This document shows positions 24,459 through 33,739 of a stretch of DNA of 64,000 bases, piece after piece (the first letter of the stretch is position 1; every line of letters starts with the position of its first letter). The position numbers and the translations under genes are program-made. This DNA comes from JBGSIC01 sp041751875 (GTDB taxonomy: Bacteria > Bdellovibrionota > FAC87 > UBA2466 > JACKAF01): positions 1 through 64,000 of the forward strand of contig JBGSIC010000018.1 in the NCBI GenBank assembly GCA_041751875.1, read 5' to 3'. The notes beneath the pieces were generated by a model. That model did no database searches and was not told the DNA's origin. It saw only the letters and a program-made list of their open reading frames with translations.

Positions 24459-24962
24459 ATGAATATATCTCCGTTGGAAGAATACGGGCTCAGATGCGCG
24501 CTGCAGCTAGCGCGCCTTGAGCCAGGACAGCACCTTTCTGCGTCTCGCATTGCCCAAGCGGAGGGCATATCGGTGGAGTACGTAAGCAAGATCATGTTCC
24601 TCTTTCGAAAGGACAGTTTGGTGGAAGCCGTCCGAGGGATAAAAGGAGGGTTCAAACTAAACGGCACTCCTGAAGGTATTTCTTTGAAACGGGTATTCGA
24701 TGCGCTTCCGGGAAGCGGGCAGAACGAACGAGAGTTTTGTGGGCACTACACGGGGGGAGCCGTTCGTTGCGTGCATACCAATGGCTGCTCGATGCGGCCT
24801 TTTTGGGCGGTGTTTTTTGGTCTCTTTCAGGAACTCAGTAGCGTGCTGACCTTATCCGACCTTTTGTCGAGCGAAACCGACGTCAAACAAAAACTTTACA
24901 CGGCGGTCACAACCCCGCGCCCCCAACTCAAAACCACGATTATGGCGGGCTCACATCTATGA
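24459..24962 (+). CDS. Rrf2-family iron-sulfur transcription regulator (IscR/SufR-like)
   Basis: This encodes 167 residues. An N-terminal winged helix-turn-helix (SPLEEYGLRCALQLARL, HLSASRIAQAEGISVEYVSKI) is followed by the wing (LVEAVRGIKGGFKL). Three Cys at 94, 104 and 110 (C-x9-C-x5-C) resemble the [2Fe-2S] ligand set of IscR (which has C-x5-C-x5-C), with longer first spacing. It most likely senses Fe-S status and controls the suf operon that it heads. Its stop overlaps the sufB start (ATGA at 24959), so translation is coupled. Confidence 0.9.
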   Translation: MNISPLEEYGLRCALQLARLEPGQHLSASRIAQAEGISVEYVSKIMFLFRKDSLVEAVRGIKGGFKLNGTPEGISLKRVFDALPGSGQNEREFCGHYTGGAVRCVHTNGCSMRPFWAVFFGLFQELSSVLTLSDLLSSETDVKQKLYTAVTTPRPQLKTTIMAGSHL

Positions 24963-26410
24963 AGTTTGAATCACACTCCAAAATTGAAGCCCTTGCTAAC
25001 CAGAAGTACAAGTACGGTTTTACAACAGACATCGAAGCCGACTCGATCAAAGCCGGCTTGGACGAATCAGTCGTTGCGCTTATCTCCCAGAAAAAGGGGG
25101 AGCCCGACTTTATGCTCCAGTGGCGCCTCAAAGCTTTTCGCCATTGGCAGACTTTGACCGAACCAACCTGGCAGTTCGTCAAATATCCCAAGATTGATTT
25201 TCAAGACATCATCTATTACTCGGCCCCTAAGTCGAAAGAAGCGGGACCAAAAAATCTCGAGGAAGTGGATCCCGAGCTCCGCAAAATGTTCGACAAATTG
25301 GGTATCTCGCTCCACGAACAAAAACGTCTTTCCGGGGTTGCGGTAGATGCCGTGGTGGATAGCGTTTCCGTCGCAACCACTTTTAAAGGCAAACTCGCCG
25401 AAGTGGGCGTCATCTTTTGCTCGTTTTCTGAAGCAGTAAAAAATCACCCGGAACTGATTAAAAAGTATCTCGGCACGGTCGTGCCCTACACCGATAACTT
25501 TTACGCAGCTCTTAATTCCGCCGTCTTTAGCGACGGGTCTTTTTGTTACATTCCCAAGGGGGTGCGTTGCCCCATGGAGCTTTCCACCTATTTTCGTATC
25601 AACGCGGCCGATACCGGTCAGTTTGAACGGACCCTTATTGTTGCCGAAGAGGGCAGCTACGTCAGCTATCTCGAAGGTTGCACCGCACCCATGCGTGATG
25701 AGAATCAACTTCATGCCGCCGTGGTCGAACTAGTGGCGCTCGACAATGCCGAAATTAAATACTCGACGGTCCAGAACTGGTATCCCGGCGACAAAGAAGG
25801 AAAAGGCGGAATCTACAATTTTGTTACTAAGCGCGGAAAGTGCCGCGGAGTGAATTCCAAGATCTCTTGGACACAGGTGGAAACCGGATCTTCCATCACC
25901 TGGAAGTATCCCAGTGTGATTCTTCAGGGTGACAACTCGGTGGGCGAGTTTTATTCGGTGGCTTTGACCAACAATTACCAGCAAGCCGACACCGGCACCA
26001 AGATGATCCACTTAGGCAAGAACACGAAAAGCACCATTATCTCCAAAGGTATTTCGGCCGGTCACGGGCAGAACGCCTATCGCGGGCTGGTAAAAGTGCA
26101 AAAGGCCGCCACGGGTGCGCGTAACTACACGCAGTGTGATTCGCTTTTACTGGGCGATAAATGTGGGGCCCATACGTTTCCTTACATCGAGGCCAAGAAC
26201 GCGACGGCGCAGGTCGAACACGAAGCCTCGACTTCCAAGATTAGCGATGATCAGATTTTTTATTGCAAGCAGCGCGGGATTTCCGCGGAAGACGCTGTTT
26301 CCATGATCGTAAACGGCTTTTGCAAAGATGTTTTTCAGAAGTTGCCCATGGAGTTTGCGGTTGAAGCGCAAGCGCTTTTGGGAGTGAGTTTGGAAGGGGC
26401 GGTTGGATAA
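24959..26410 (+). CDS. sufB: Fe-S cluster scaffold protein SufB
   Basis: This encodes 483 residues, the normal length. Conserved parts include YYSAPKSKEAGPKNLEEVDPE, VRCPMELSTYFRIN and the C-terminal beta-helix with CDSLLLGDKCGAHTFPYIE, where the Cys and later Glu/His act in cluster building. SufB with SufC and SufD assembles Fe-S clusters in the cytoplasm. It overlaps rrf2 by four bases and sufC follows 16 bases after its stop. Confidence 0.97.
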   Translation: MKFESHSKIEALANQKYKYGFTTDIEADSIKAGLDESVVALISQKKGEPDFMLQWRLKAFRHWQTLTEPTWQFVKYPKIDFQDIIYYSAPKSKEAGPKNLEEVDPELRKMFDKLGISLHEQKRLSGVAVDAVVDSVSVATTFKGKLAEVGVIFCSFSEAVKNHPELIKKYLGTVVPYTDNFYAALNSAVFSDGSFCYIPKGVRCPMELSTYFRINAADTGQFERTLIVAEEGSYVSYLEGCTAPMRDENQLHAAVVELVALDNAEIKYSTVQNWYPGDKEGKGGIYNFVTKRGKCRGVNSKISWTQVETGSSITWKYPSVILQGDNSVGEFYSVALTNNYQQADTGTKMIHLGKNTKSTIISKGISAGHGQNAYRGLVKVQKAATGARNYTQCDSLLLGDKCGAHTFPYIEAKNATAQVEHEASTSKISDDQIFYCKQRGISAEDAVSMIVNGFCKDVFQKLPMEFAVEAQALLGVSLEGAVG

Positions 26411-26426
26411 AGTTGAGGAGCACGAA

Positions 26427-27212
26427 GTGAAGCAGATGTTGAGTATCCAGAACCTACACGCCGAAGTGGATGGTAAGCCAATCCTGAAAGGGATTAACCT
26501 TGAGATTAAGGCGGGCGAAGTCCACGCGATCATGGGGCCCAATGGCTCAGGCAAAAGCACGCTCGCAAACGTGCTAGCCGGCAGAGATGGCTACAAAGTG
26601 ACCGAAGGACGCGTCCTGTACAAAGGCCACGACCTACTGGCGTGGGCCACCGACGAGCGAGCGCGGGAAGGTATATTCCTGGCCTTCCAGTACCCCGTTG
26701 AAATTCCAGGGGTGGGAAACATGTATTTTCTGCGCACGGCTTTAAATTCCATTCGCAAGCAGCGAGGGCTAGAGCCGCTCGATGCGATGGACTTTCTTAG
26801 CGTCGCCAAAGAGAAAATGCAGTTGGTGGGAATGGACAAAGCGTTGGGTAACCGTTCAGTGAACGAAGGGTTTTCTGGCGGTGAAAAGAAGCGCAATGAA
26901 GTCTTCCAGATGGCAATGCTAGAACCCTCACTCGCCATTCTCGATGAAACTGATTCAGGTCTAGACATCGACGCACTACGGACCGTCGCCCAAGGAGTTA
27001 ATTCCCTTCGCAATGCCGATAGGTCGTTTTTGGTCATCACTCACTATCAGCGACTCTTGGATTACATTGTGCCGGACCGCGTACATGTCTTGGCGCACGG
27101 CCAAATCGTCAAATCGGGCGACAAGAGTTTGGCTTTGGAACTTGAAGAAAAGGGTTACCTTTTTATCGGTAATGAAAAAGTCGAAAAGGGCGAACCACGG
27201 GAGGCGAAGTGA
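26427..27212 (+). CDS. sufC: Fe-S assembly ATPase SufC
   Basis: This encodes 261 residues. The GTG at 26427 is chosen because GAGGAG lies six bases before it; the ATG at 26436 and the ORF start at 26403 are less likely. It is an ABC ATPase with Walker A (GPNGSGKST), the signature FSGGEKKR and Walker B (LAILDETDSGLD). It powers the SufBC2D scaffold. The stop overlaps the GTG start of sufD (GTGA). Confidence 0.96.
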   Translation: MKQMLSIQNLHAEVDGKPILKGINLEIKAGEVHAIMGPNGSGKSTLANVLAGRDGYKVTEGRVLYKGHDLLAWATDERAREGIFLAFQYPVEIPGVGNMYFLRTALNSIRKQRGLEPLDAMDFLSVAKEKMQLVGMDKALGNRSVNEGFSGGEKKRNEVFQMAMLEPSLAILDETDSGLDIDALRTVAQGVNSLRNADRSFLVITHYQRLLDYIVPDRVHVLAHGQIVKSGDKSLALELEEKGYLFIGNEKVEKGEPREAK

Positions 27213-28519
27213 CGGCGGTTGTGACACCTGAATTTCTGCAGGCATACGGAAAGCAGAAGCAAGGTCTGCCGGGCGCGAAGCTGCCTTGGCTGAACCAGGT
27301 GCGCGAGTCGGCGCTGGAACGCGTGCGGGCGGAAGGGTTTCCGGGCCCGCGGGATGAGGCTTGGAAATATACGAACGTACGCCCCATTTTGGAAAAAGGA
27401 GCGGCCGCTTTACCACCGCTGACGCTATCGCTTAAGGAACTAGACTCTTATTTATGGGGATTGGGCTCCGCTCCGCGTGTGGTGCTGCTAAATGGGGCGT
27501 GGTCGGCCGAGTTATCTCAACTTCAGGCTCTTCCCCAAGGGGTGCGCGTTCTTCCGTTGAGCCAACATTTTGAAGATCCCGTGGTGAAACGTTATCTGGA
27601 CGCGAAGCAAACCAACGCATTTGCGTCGTTGAACACCGCTTTTTTTAGAGATGGTGTTTTGGTTCATGTAGCGAAAGGGGTTACGCTTTCGCAGCCCATT
27701 CATGTGTTGTCCGTACTGGGAAGTGAGAAAGGTTACGGAATCGGTGAATCTCGCCTTTTGGTCGTAGCGGAAGAAAATAGCCACTCCATTTTAGTGGAGA
27801 GTTATCAGGGCAAGGGTGCTGGGCAATATCTTTGCAACGCCGTCACACAGTACTTTGTGGAAGCCGGGGCAACGGTCGATCGATACGCTCTACAGGCGCA
27901 CCCGCTTGAAAGCTTTCACTTAAGCACGAGCTCTTTTCACTTGGAAAAGGGAAGCCATCTGCGTTCGGTGAATTTTGCTTTTGGCGCGCAAACGGCGCGA
28001 GAAGAAATTGAAGTCAATTTTAAAGCCCCGCATGGTGAGGTGGAGCTAGACGGGTTGTATGTAGGTTCGGGTAATCAGCACCGCGACCAATTTTTGCTGA
28101 TCAATCACAACCACCCCTACTGCAAAAGCCGGCAGTTTTTTAAGGGTGTGCTGGATGGGCACGCGCGTGGTGCCTTCACGGGTAAGGTGTTTGTGGCTCC
28201 TGATGCTCAAAAAACGGACGCGGAACAGTCGAATATGAACCTCCTACTATCGGATGATGCAGAAGCCGATACGCGTCCTCAGCTTGAAATTTATGCTGAC
28301 GATGTCAAATGTAGTCATGGGGCGACCATCGGGCAGCTCGATGAGGAGGCGCTTTTCTATCTGCGCAGCCGAGGCATTGAACCGGGAGAAGCACGTCACT
28401 TACTGACGCAAGGTTTCGCCGAAGACGTGATTTCGCGTGTGCATCTAGAGCCTCTTGCGACCTATCTCGCGCCTTATTTAATGCATTGGTTGAACGATTC
28501 TTTGAGAGCAAAAAAGTAA
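27209..28519 (+). CDS. sufD: Fe-S assembly protein SufD
   Basis: This encodes 436 residues from GTG 27209. The N-terminal half is variable (EAWKYTNVRPILEKG) and the C-terminal beta-helix is conserved (LDGLYVGSGNQHRDQ, FTGKVFVAPDAQKTDAEQSN, CSHGATIGQLDEEALFYLRS, AEDVI). SufD is the paralogous partner of SufB in the scaffold. Its stop overlaps the start of sufS (TAATG). Confidence 0.95.
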   Translation: MTAVVTPEFLQAYGKQKQGLPGAKLPWLNQVRESALERVRAEGFPGPRDEAWKYTNVRPILEKGAAALPPLTLSLKELDSYLWGLGSAPRVVLLNGAWSAELSQLQALPQGVRVLPLSQHFEDPVVKRYLDAKQTNAFASLNTAFFRDGVLVHVAKGVTLSQPIHVLSVLGSEKGYGIGESRLLVVAEENSHSILVESYQGKGAGQYLCNAVTQYFVEAGATVDRYALQAHPLESFHLSTSSFHLEKGSHLRSVNFAFGAQTAREEIEVNFKAPHGEVELDGLYVGSGNQHRDQFLLINHNHPYCKSRQFFKGVLDGHARGAFTGKVFVAPDAQKTDAEQSNMNLLLSDDAEADTRPQLEIYADDVKCSHGATIGQLDEEALFYLRSRGIEPGEARHLLTQGFAEDVISRVHLEPLATYLAPYLMHWLNDSLRAKK

Positions 28520-29739
28520 TGACTTGGAATGTGGAAAAAATTCGCACCGATTTTCCGATACTAGATCAGTCGATTCATGGGCAGCCGCTCGTGTATTTGG
28601 ATAACGCAGCGACGTCTCAGAAGCCTCTCTCTGTCCTTGAAGCGATGGATAAATATTACGTAAAGGACAACGCGAACATCCACCGCGGTGTTCATCAACT
28701 GAGCGAGCGAGCGACGTTGGCGTACGAAGCGGCTCGAAAAAAAGCGCAACATTTTGTTGGCGCAGCCCAGCCTGAGGAAATCGTTTTTGTCCGAGGGACC
28801 ACAGAAGCCATCAACCTGGTCGCCCACTCGTTTCTGGAGCCGCGCCTTGGGGCCGGCGATGAAATTTTACTCACGCGTTTAGAGCACCATTCGAATATCG
28901 TGCCTTGGCAGTTGGTCGCGCAACGCAAGGGTGCGAAAATTGTCGTCGTGGAGATGAATCAGCGAGGAGAGCTGCTGCTCGACGACCTGAAGAAAAAACT
29001 TTCGGCCCGTACCAAAATGGCCTCTTTCGGCCACGTTTCAAACGCCTTGGGAACCATCAACCCCATCAAGGAAATGATCGCCCTTTGTAAAGAGCAAGAT
29101 GTACCGGTGATGATCGACGGTGCACAGGCGGCTCCGCACTTGAAAATTGATGTACGCGATTTGAATTGTGATTTTTACGCGTTTTCAGCGCACAAGATGT
29201 ATGGGCCCACGGGCATTGGCGTTTTATACGGCAAGTTCGCTCATCTTGAAGCCATGCCCCCCTACCAAGGCGGCGGGGAGATGATCACGACGGTCACCTT
29301 TGACAAAAGCGAATACAATTTGGTGCCGCACAAGTTTGAAGCTGGCACCCCAGATATTGCGGGTGTCGTGGGGTTGGGTGCCGCGATCGATTACCTTCAT
29401 GGCATTGATATTGAGCGCGCGGCCGAGCACGAGCACGAACTTTTGCTCTACACTAACGAGCGTCTAAGCGCGATTGAAGGTCTAAAGCTCATCGGAACCG
29501 CCGCTCAAAAGACCGCTGTGGTTTCTTTTGTTTTGGAGGGTATCCATCCTCACGACATTGGAACCATTCTCGATCAACATGGGATCGCTATTCGCACGGG
29601 TCACCACTGCGCGCAGCCGGTGATGGAGTTTTACAAGGTAGCCGCGACGGCCAGAGCATCCTTCGCGCTCTACAACACGCGTGCGGAAGTCGATCGGCTG
29701 GCTGAAGGAATCGAGAAAGTAAAAGAGGTGTTTCGCTAA
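28519..29739 (+). CDS. sufS: Cysteine desulfurase SufS
   Basis: This encodes 406 residues. ATG 28519 is used, in TAATG overlap with sufD; a longer start at 28486 runs into sufD. The PLP lysine is in FSAHKMYGPTGIGVLYG, the cofactor-binding part in FVRGTTEAINLVAHS, and the catalytic Cys in TGHHCAQPV. It removes sulfur from cysteine for transfer to SufU. It overlaps sufU by TAATG. Confidence 0.96.
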   Translation: MTWNVEKIRTDFPILDQSIHGQPLVYLDNAATSQKPLSVLEAMDKYYVKDNANIHRGVHQLSERATLAYEAARKKAQHFVGAAQPEEIVFVRGTTEAINLVAHSFLEPRLGAGDEILLTRLEHHSNIVPWQLVAQRKGAKIVVVEMNQRGELLLDDLKKKLSARTKMASFGHVSNALGTINPIKEMIALCKEQDVPVMIDGAQAAPHLKIDVRDLNCDFYAFSAHKMYGPTGIGVLYGKFAHLEAMPPYQGGGEMITTVTFDKSEYNLVPHKFEAGTPDIAGVVGLGAAIDYLHGIDIERAAEHEHELLLYTNERLSAIEGLKLIGTAAQKTAVVSFVLEGIHPHDIGTILDQHGIAIRTGHHCAQPVMEFYKVAATARASFALYNTRAEVDRLAEGIEKVKEVFR

Positions 29740-30191
29740 TGTCGGACCTACGCGACCTCTACCAACAAGTGATTGTGGATCATTCCAAACGGCCACAGAA
29801 TTTTGGGCCGCTTCCTGAGGCGAACCATCACGCGGAAGGGCACAACCCGCTTTGCGGAGATCGAATTACCGTGCACGTTTTGACGGAGGGCGATCACATC
29901 AAGGACATCCATTTCGAAGGAAACGGTTGTGCGATCTCAACTGCTTCGGCCTCGATGATGACTCAGGCGGTAAAAGGCATGTCGCTTGAGGATAGCAAAC
30001 GTCTGTTCAACTCTTTTAGAGATTTGGTAACTCAGGAAACTCCCGAGGATGAAATCGAACGGTTAGGAAAACTCGCCGTGTTTACAGGGGTGCGGGAATT
30101 CCCGATGCGGGTGAAGTGCGCGACTTTGGCTTGGCACACCTTACAGAACGCCTTACTGGGGAACGAAAAGAAAGTGGTTAGTACAGAATAG
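29739..30191 (+). CDS. sufU: Sulfur-transfer/scaffold protein SufU
   Basis: This encodes 150 residues, longer than IscU and with the SufU-type insertion. The ligand residues are present: Cys-Gly-Asp in PLCGDRITV, Cys in GNGCAIST, and Cys in VKCATLAWHT. It takes sulfur from SufS. Pairing SufS with SufU instead of SufE is typical of Gram-positives and of some Bdellovibrionota-like and other groups. One base separates it from sufT. Confidence 0.95.
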   Translation: MSDLRDLYQQVIVDHSKRPQNFGPLPEANHHAEGHNPLCGDRITVHVLTEGDHIKDIHFEGNGCAISTASASMMTQAVKGMSLEDSKRLFNSFRDLVTQETPEDEIERLGKLAVFTGVREFPMRVKCATLAWHTLQNALLGNEKKVVSTE

Positions 30192-30192
30192 T

Positions 30193-30750
30193 ATGCAGCA
30201 CATGCGAGAACCCATAGAACTCAAGCGTGACTGCGAAGCGCTTCAAGTGCCAAGCGGTGCGAAGGTGACTTTGCGCAAAGGCGAAGTTGTTACGCTCACT
30301 CAGGCGCTGGGCGGCAGTTTTACTGTGATTGGTGAAGACGGCAATATGGCGCGCATCGCAAATGAGTATGCCGACGCGTTAGGAAAAACCGCTGAGAATC
30401 TCCCAAAGCTCGACCCCAAAGATGTTTCCGAAGAGAATGTGAAGAAAGCGGTGTGGGATCAACTAAAGACTTGTTTTGATCCTGAGATTCCCGTCAACAT
30501 AGTGGATTTGGGTCTTGTTTACGAATGTGATATCACGCCCTCAGTACTCGATGACAAAGTGTTTAGCGTCTTTATCAAGATGACGCTCACCGCACCTGGT
30601 TGCGGAATGGGTGACGTGCTTACCAAGGAAGCGCAATCGAAAGTGCAAAGCATTCCCGGCGTCAAAGAGGTCGAAGTGCAGTTGGTTTTTGATCCTGCCT
30701 GGGACCGAGCCATGATGTCGGAATCCGCGCGGCTTGAGCTAGGCCTGTAA
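30193..30750 (+). CDS. sufT: Fe-S maturation protein SufT (DUF59/MIP18 family)
   Basis: This encodes 185 residues. An N-terminal part with ELKRDCEALQVPSGAKVTL precedes the DUF59 domain (WDQLKTCFDPEIPVNIVDLG, TAPGCGMGD, VQLVFDPAWDRAMMS). SufT helps to mature Fe-S proteins when demand is high. It is the last gene of the operon. A 215-base gap without a recognised gene or terminator follows. Confidence 0.93.
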   Translation: MQHMREPIELKRDCEALQVPSGAKVTLRKGEVVTLTQALGGSFTVIGEDGNMARIANEYADALGKTAENLPKLDPKDVSEENVKKAVWDQLKTCFDPEIPVNIVDLGLVYECDITPSVLDDKVFSVFIKMTLTAPGCGMGDVLTKEAQSKVQSIPGVKEVEVQLVFDPAWDRAMMSESARLELGL

Positions 30751-30965
30751 GTCGCCGGGCCAATAAAAATTGCACGACGATCTGTTCACGCGAATAGGTA
30801 ATACTTTAAGTAGCTAATAACATAAGATATTTGTTCGGCGCTTCTTTCCCGAAGAGAATCCCATCCGATCCCCTTGAGTGGCGTCTAACGGTCCTATCAA
30901 TGGCCTACCCACGCCGCCCCGCGCAACGGGAAAACCTCTGATTTTACCGATACGTAAATGAACAC

Positions 30966-32918
30966 ATGCATCCGAATTCGACCGATCAAAGCTTCGCTGA
31001 ATTTCTCATCTCTACCCAGAGCATGTCGTCGTCCGAAATCTGCCACGCTCTCGAACGATCAAAGGTTTCCAACGAGTCTCTATTTCGAATCTTACTGACC
31101 AACAACTTTTTGCATGAGGTCGATGCTGGCACGCTATTAGCTCAATTTTTGGGTATTGAGTTCAGGTTGCTACGGCATACCAACCTAGCCAATGTTGAAC
31201 TGGCAGAAGGTCCCTCGTACTACCTTTCGCTCGGTTGTTTTCCGCTTTTTGAAGATCGAGATGTACACGTGATTGGAACGAGTGAACTCACACGCGATCA
31301 AGTTGCCTGGGCCACCAGGACGTATGGGAAGAAACATAGATTCATTTTATTCACCTATAAAGACCTTTGCGAAGCCATTCGTGCCCGTTTCGATGGAGTG
31401 CTCAATGAGCTTGCCATTGAACAACTCTTTCGAGAGTCACCGCTCAATTCAGCCAAATTTGTTCTCACCCGACACCAAAGAGTCTACGTATTTCTATTTC
31501 TTGCCCTGTTGATAGTTCTTGCGTCCTGGGACTGGAAATCTCTCGTTACAGCGCTGTTTGTGGGATCCAACTTGTTCTACGGGCTGACGGCGGTGTTCCG
31601 AGTTGTTCTGACCGCTGTCGGAATTGTTGATCCCATCGAAACGTCGATTGAGCGTAAGGAAGTGGTGGAACTCGCCCCGCGACTCCCCCGGTACTCAGTG
31701 GTGGTGGCCATGTACAAGGAGGCAGAAGTTCTCCCGGTACTGGTACATTATCTTCGGCAACTAGACTACCCACGTGAGAAATTGCAAATAATTCTCGCTT
31801 TTGAAAAAGATGACGTGGAAACCTTGGAGTCGGCCAAACAACTGTCGCTGGAAAACATTTTTGAATTTCTGATCGTTCCCTCGTCCTATCCGAAAACAAA
31901 ACCCAAAGCCTTAAATTATGCCTTGCCGTTTGTACGCGGAGAATACGTTACGATCTATGATGCGGAGGATCGACCTGAATCCGATCAGCTCAAAAAAGTC
32001 GTAGCCGCTTTCAAGAACCTCCCCAGCTCAGTTGGATGTATCCAAGCGCGGCTGAATTTCTTTAATCAGGCAGAAAACTTTTTGACCCGCATGTTCACAC
32101 TCGAATACTCCCTATGGTTCGACTACCTTCTTCCCGGTTTGTACAAGATGGGAATGCCTATTCCGTTAGGTGGGACGAGTAATCATTTCAAGACCGTTAT
32201 TCTAAGGGAACTTTGTGGGTGGGATCCTTACAATGTTACTGAGGACGCCGATCTAGGCATTCGTCTCGAAAAATATCACTATTCTGTGGCGACTTTGAAC
32301 TCCACCACATACGAAGAGGCAAACTCAGAACTCGGCAACTGGATACGTCAGCGTTCAAGATGGATAAAAGGTCATCTCCAAACCTGGATTGTTCACATGC
32401 GGGGTTCCACGCAGCTTGTGAAAGATGTCGGTCCTCTGGGAGTAGTAGGGTTTAATTTGTTTCTTGGCGGCCCCGTCTTCATGGTTTTGCTCAATCCGAT
32501 TCTGATTGCGCTCGGCGTATGTTGGCTTCTGTTTCCGAAGCAGCCTTTGTTTATACAGATGCCCGACTGGGTCGCATCGCTCGGCCTATTTAATTTAGTG
32601 GCGGGCAATCTGACCTATATCCTTTTGGGTTTGGTTGCTGCGTTTAAGAGGCGCTATTTCTCGTTGATTCCGTGGGTGTTGCTATTGCCACTCTACTGGG
32701 TTCTGCATTCAGTCGCTGGCTTAAAAGCAGTCTATCAGCTTTTTGTTAGTCCTCATTTTTGGGAAAAAACGAAGCACGGGATAAGCCGAGTCGGAGTGGA
32801 GGAAAGGCAATCGATACTGAGAAGCCTTAAATACCTTCGGCCTAAACTAAAGAAGAGTCTTCAGAATGGGGAAAGCAAACCAACTGATGACCTACCAACG
32901 GAGAAAAAGGTTGGCTAA
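30966..32918 (+). CDS. Membrane glycosyltransferase (GT2) with N-terminal MshEN-like domain
   Basis: This encodes 650 residues. Residues 1-150 look like the MshEN/T2SS-E N-terminal fold (LFRILLTNNFLHEVDAG, then QFLGIEF), which in relatives binds c-di-GMP. One or two helices follow, then a processive GT2 domain: YSVVVAMYKEAEVLPVLVHY, the DAED nucleotide-sugar site, EDADLGIRL and the QRSRW motif, as in cellulose and poly-N-acetylglucosamine synthases. More helices end the protein. It probably makes and exports an extracellular polysaccharide, perhaps switched by c-di-GMP. Its end overlaps the next gene. Confidence 0.9.
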   Translation: MHPNSTDQSFAEFLISTQSMSSSEICHALERSKVSNESLFRILLTNNFLHEVDAGTLLAQFLGIEFRLLRHTNLANVELAEGPSYYLSLGCFPLFEDRDVHVIGTSELTRDQVAWATRTYGKKHRFILFTYKDLCEAIRARFDGVLNELAIEQLFRESPLNSAKFVLTRHQRVYVFLFLALLIVLASWDWKSLVTALFVGSNLFYGLTAVFRVVLTAVGIVDPIETSIERKEVVELAPRLPRYSVVVAMYKEAEVLPVLVHYLRQLDYPREKLQIILAFEKDDVETLESAKQLSLENIFEFLIVPSSYPKTKPKALNYALPFVRGEYVTIYDAEDRPESDQLKKVVAAFKNLPSSVGCIQARLNFFNQAENFLTRMFTLEYSLWFDYLLPGLYKMGMPIPLGGTSNHFKTVILRELCGWDPYNVTEDADLGIRLEKYHYSVATLNSTTYEEANSELGNWIRQRSRWIKGHLQTWIVHMRGSTQLVKDVGPLGVVGFNLFLGGPVFMVLLNPILIALGVCWLLFPKQPLFIQMPDWVASLGLFNLVAGNLTYILLGLVAAFKRRYFSLIPWVLLLPLYWVLHSVAGLKAVYQLFVSPHFWEKTKHGISRVGVEERQSILRSLKYLRPKLKKSLQNGESKPTDDLPTEKKVG

Positions 32919-33708
32919 ACATTTGGGCATGGTGGTGGTGTTATTTCTAGTAAGCCTTAATTCCTTTGCGTCTGCTTGGGCAAGAGGGAAGGGGCGTTTC
33001 CTTTTTGTTAATTCAGCTTCGCGGGAGCAATCGTCCTTCAACTTTGATTCCGAAGGAGAAGTAGTTCCCACTAGGCGATTCGTAAAGTTTGATATCTCTT
33101 CATACGGAGAATTAGGACTTTCCGATAAGGTCACCGCTGGTTATCGGTTAACCGTTCAGTCAAGTATCCTCAGCGTAAATGGAGTTGATCAAGTTAACAC
33201 GCGTGTTACCGACGGCGATTTTTTTGGGCGTTACACCCTATTTACGAATGAAGGGTCTTCGTTTTCCACACAGTTTCTTTCTCGCATTCCGATCAAGCCC
33301 GGCACAACGTTGCCTCCTGAAGTGCAGGACAGTGAGCTGCACTTGGAGTGGCGGGTTCAGTACGGGAAAGATCTACGCGAGTGGGGACTTCCTGTGTTTG
33401 TCGAATTGGAACCAGGATACCGAGCTAAGCTGGGTAACCTGACAGACCAGGTCGTGTTTGATGTTACGTTAGGTGTGTCCCTCCACAAGCGTTGGACCGT
33501 GTTGCTTAAGACGTTCAACAATATTCCAGTGGGAGAGAGCTTGGTGACTAATGATTTCGGTCGTACCGACTTACAAGCTTCAGTAGTTTGGAATGTGGGA
33601 GAAACCGCATCGGTCCAGGTGGGTTCTACGCGTCGATTGACTGGGCGAAACATCAACCAGGGACTGGGATTTTTTGTGGGGATATGGGGCAATGTTTCGG
33701 CATTCTAA
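32887..33708 (+). CDS. Exported beta-rich protein next to the glycosyltransferase (possible outer-membrane partner)
   Basis: This encodes 273 residues from ATG 32887; an ATG at 32866 and a TTG at 32911 with GGAG before it are other options. A signal peptide (VVVLFLVSLNSFASAWA) follows basic residues. The mature part is a run of amphipathic strands (SELHLEWRVQYGK, VFDVTLGVSLHKRWTVLLK) ending in a Phe, as in outer-membrane barrels. It overlaps the glycosyltransferase by some 30 bases, so it is likely the export partner of the polysaccharide. The pairing may correspond to the XagA/XagB-type arrangement, but I cannot confirm this. Confidence 0.75.
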   Translation: MTYQRRKRLAKHLGMVVVLFLVSLNSFASAWARGKGRFLFVNSASREQSSFNFDSEGEVVPTRRFVKFDISSYGELGLSDKVTAGYRLTVQSSILSVNGVDQVNTRVTDGDFFGRYTLFTNEGSSFSTQFLSRIPIKPGTTLPPEVQDSELHLEWRVQYGKDLREWGLPVFVELEPGYRAKLGNLTDQVVFDVTLGVSLHKRWTVLLKTFNNIPVGESLVTNDFGRTDLQASVVWNVGETASVQVGSTRRLTGRNINQGLGFFVGIWGNVSAF

Positions 33709-33739
33709 AGTCATCATCCCACTTTAAAAAGGGCTCAAC

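Noticed and set aside
25067..25714. 215-residue minus-strand ORF in sufB
   Set aside because: It is the mirror of sufB codon structure; sufB itself is certain.
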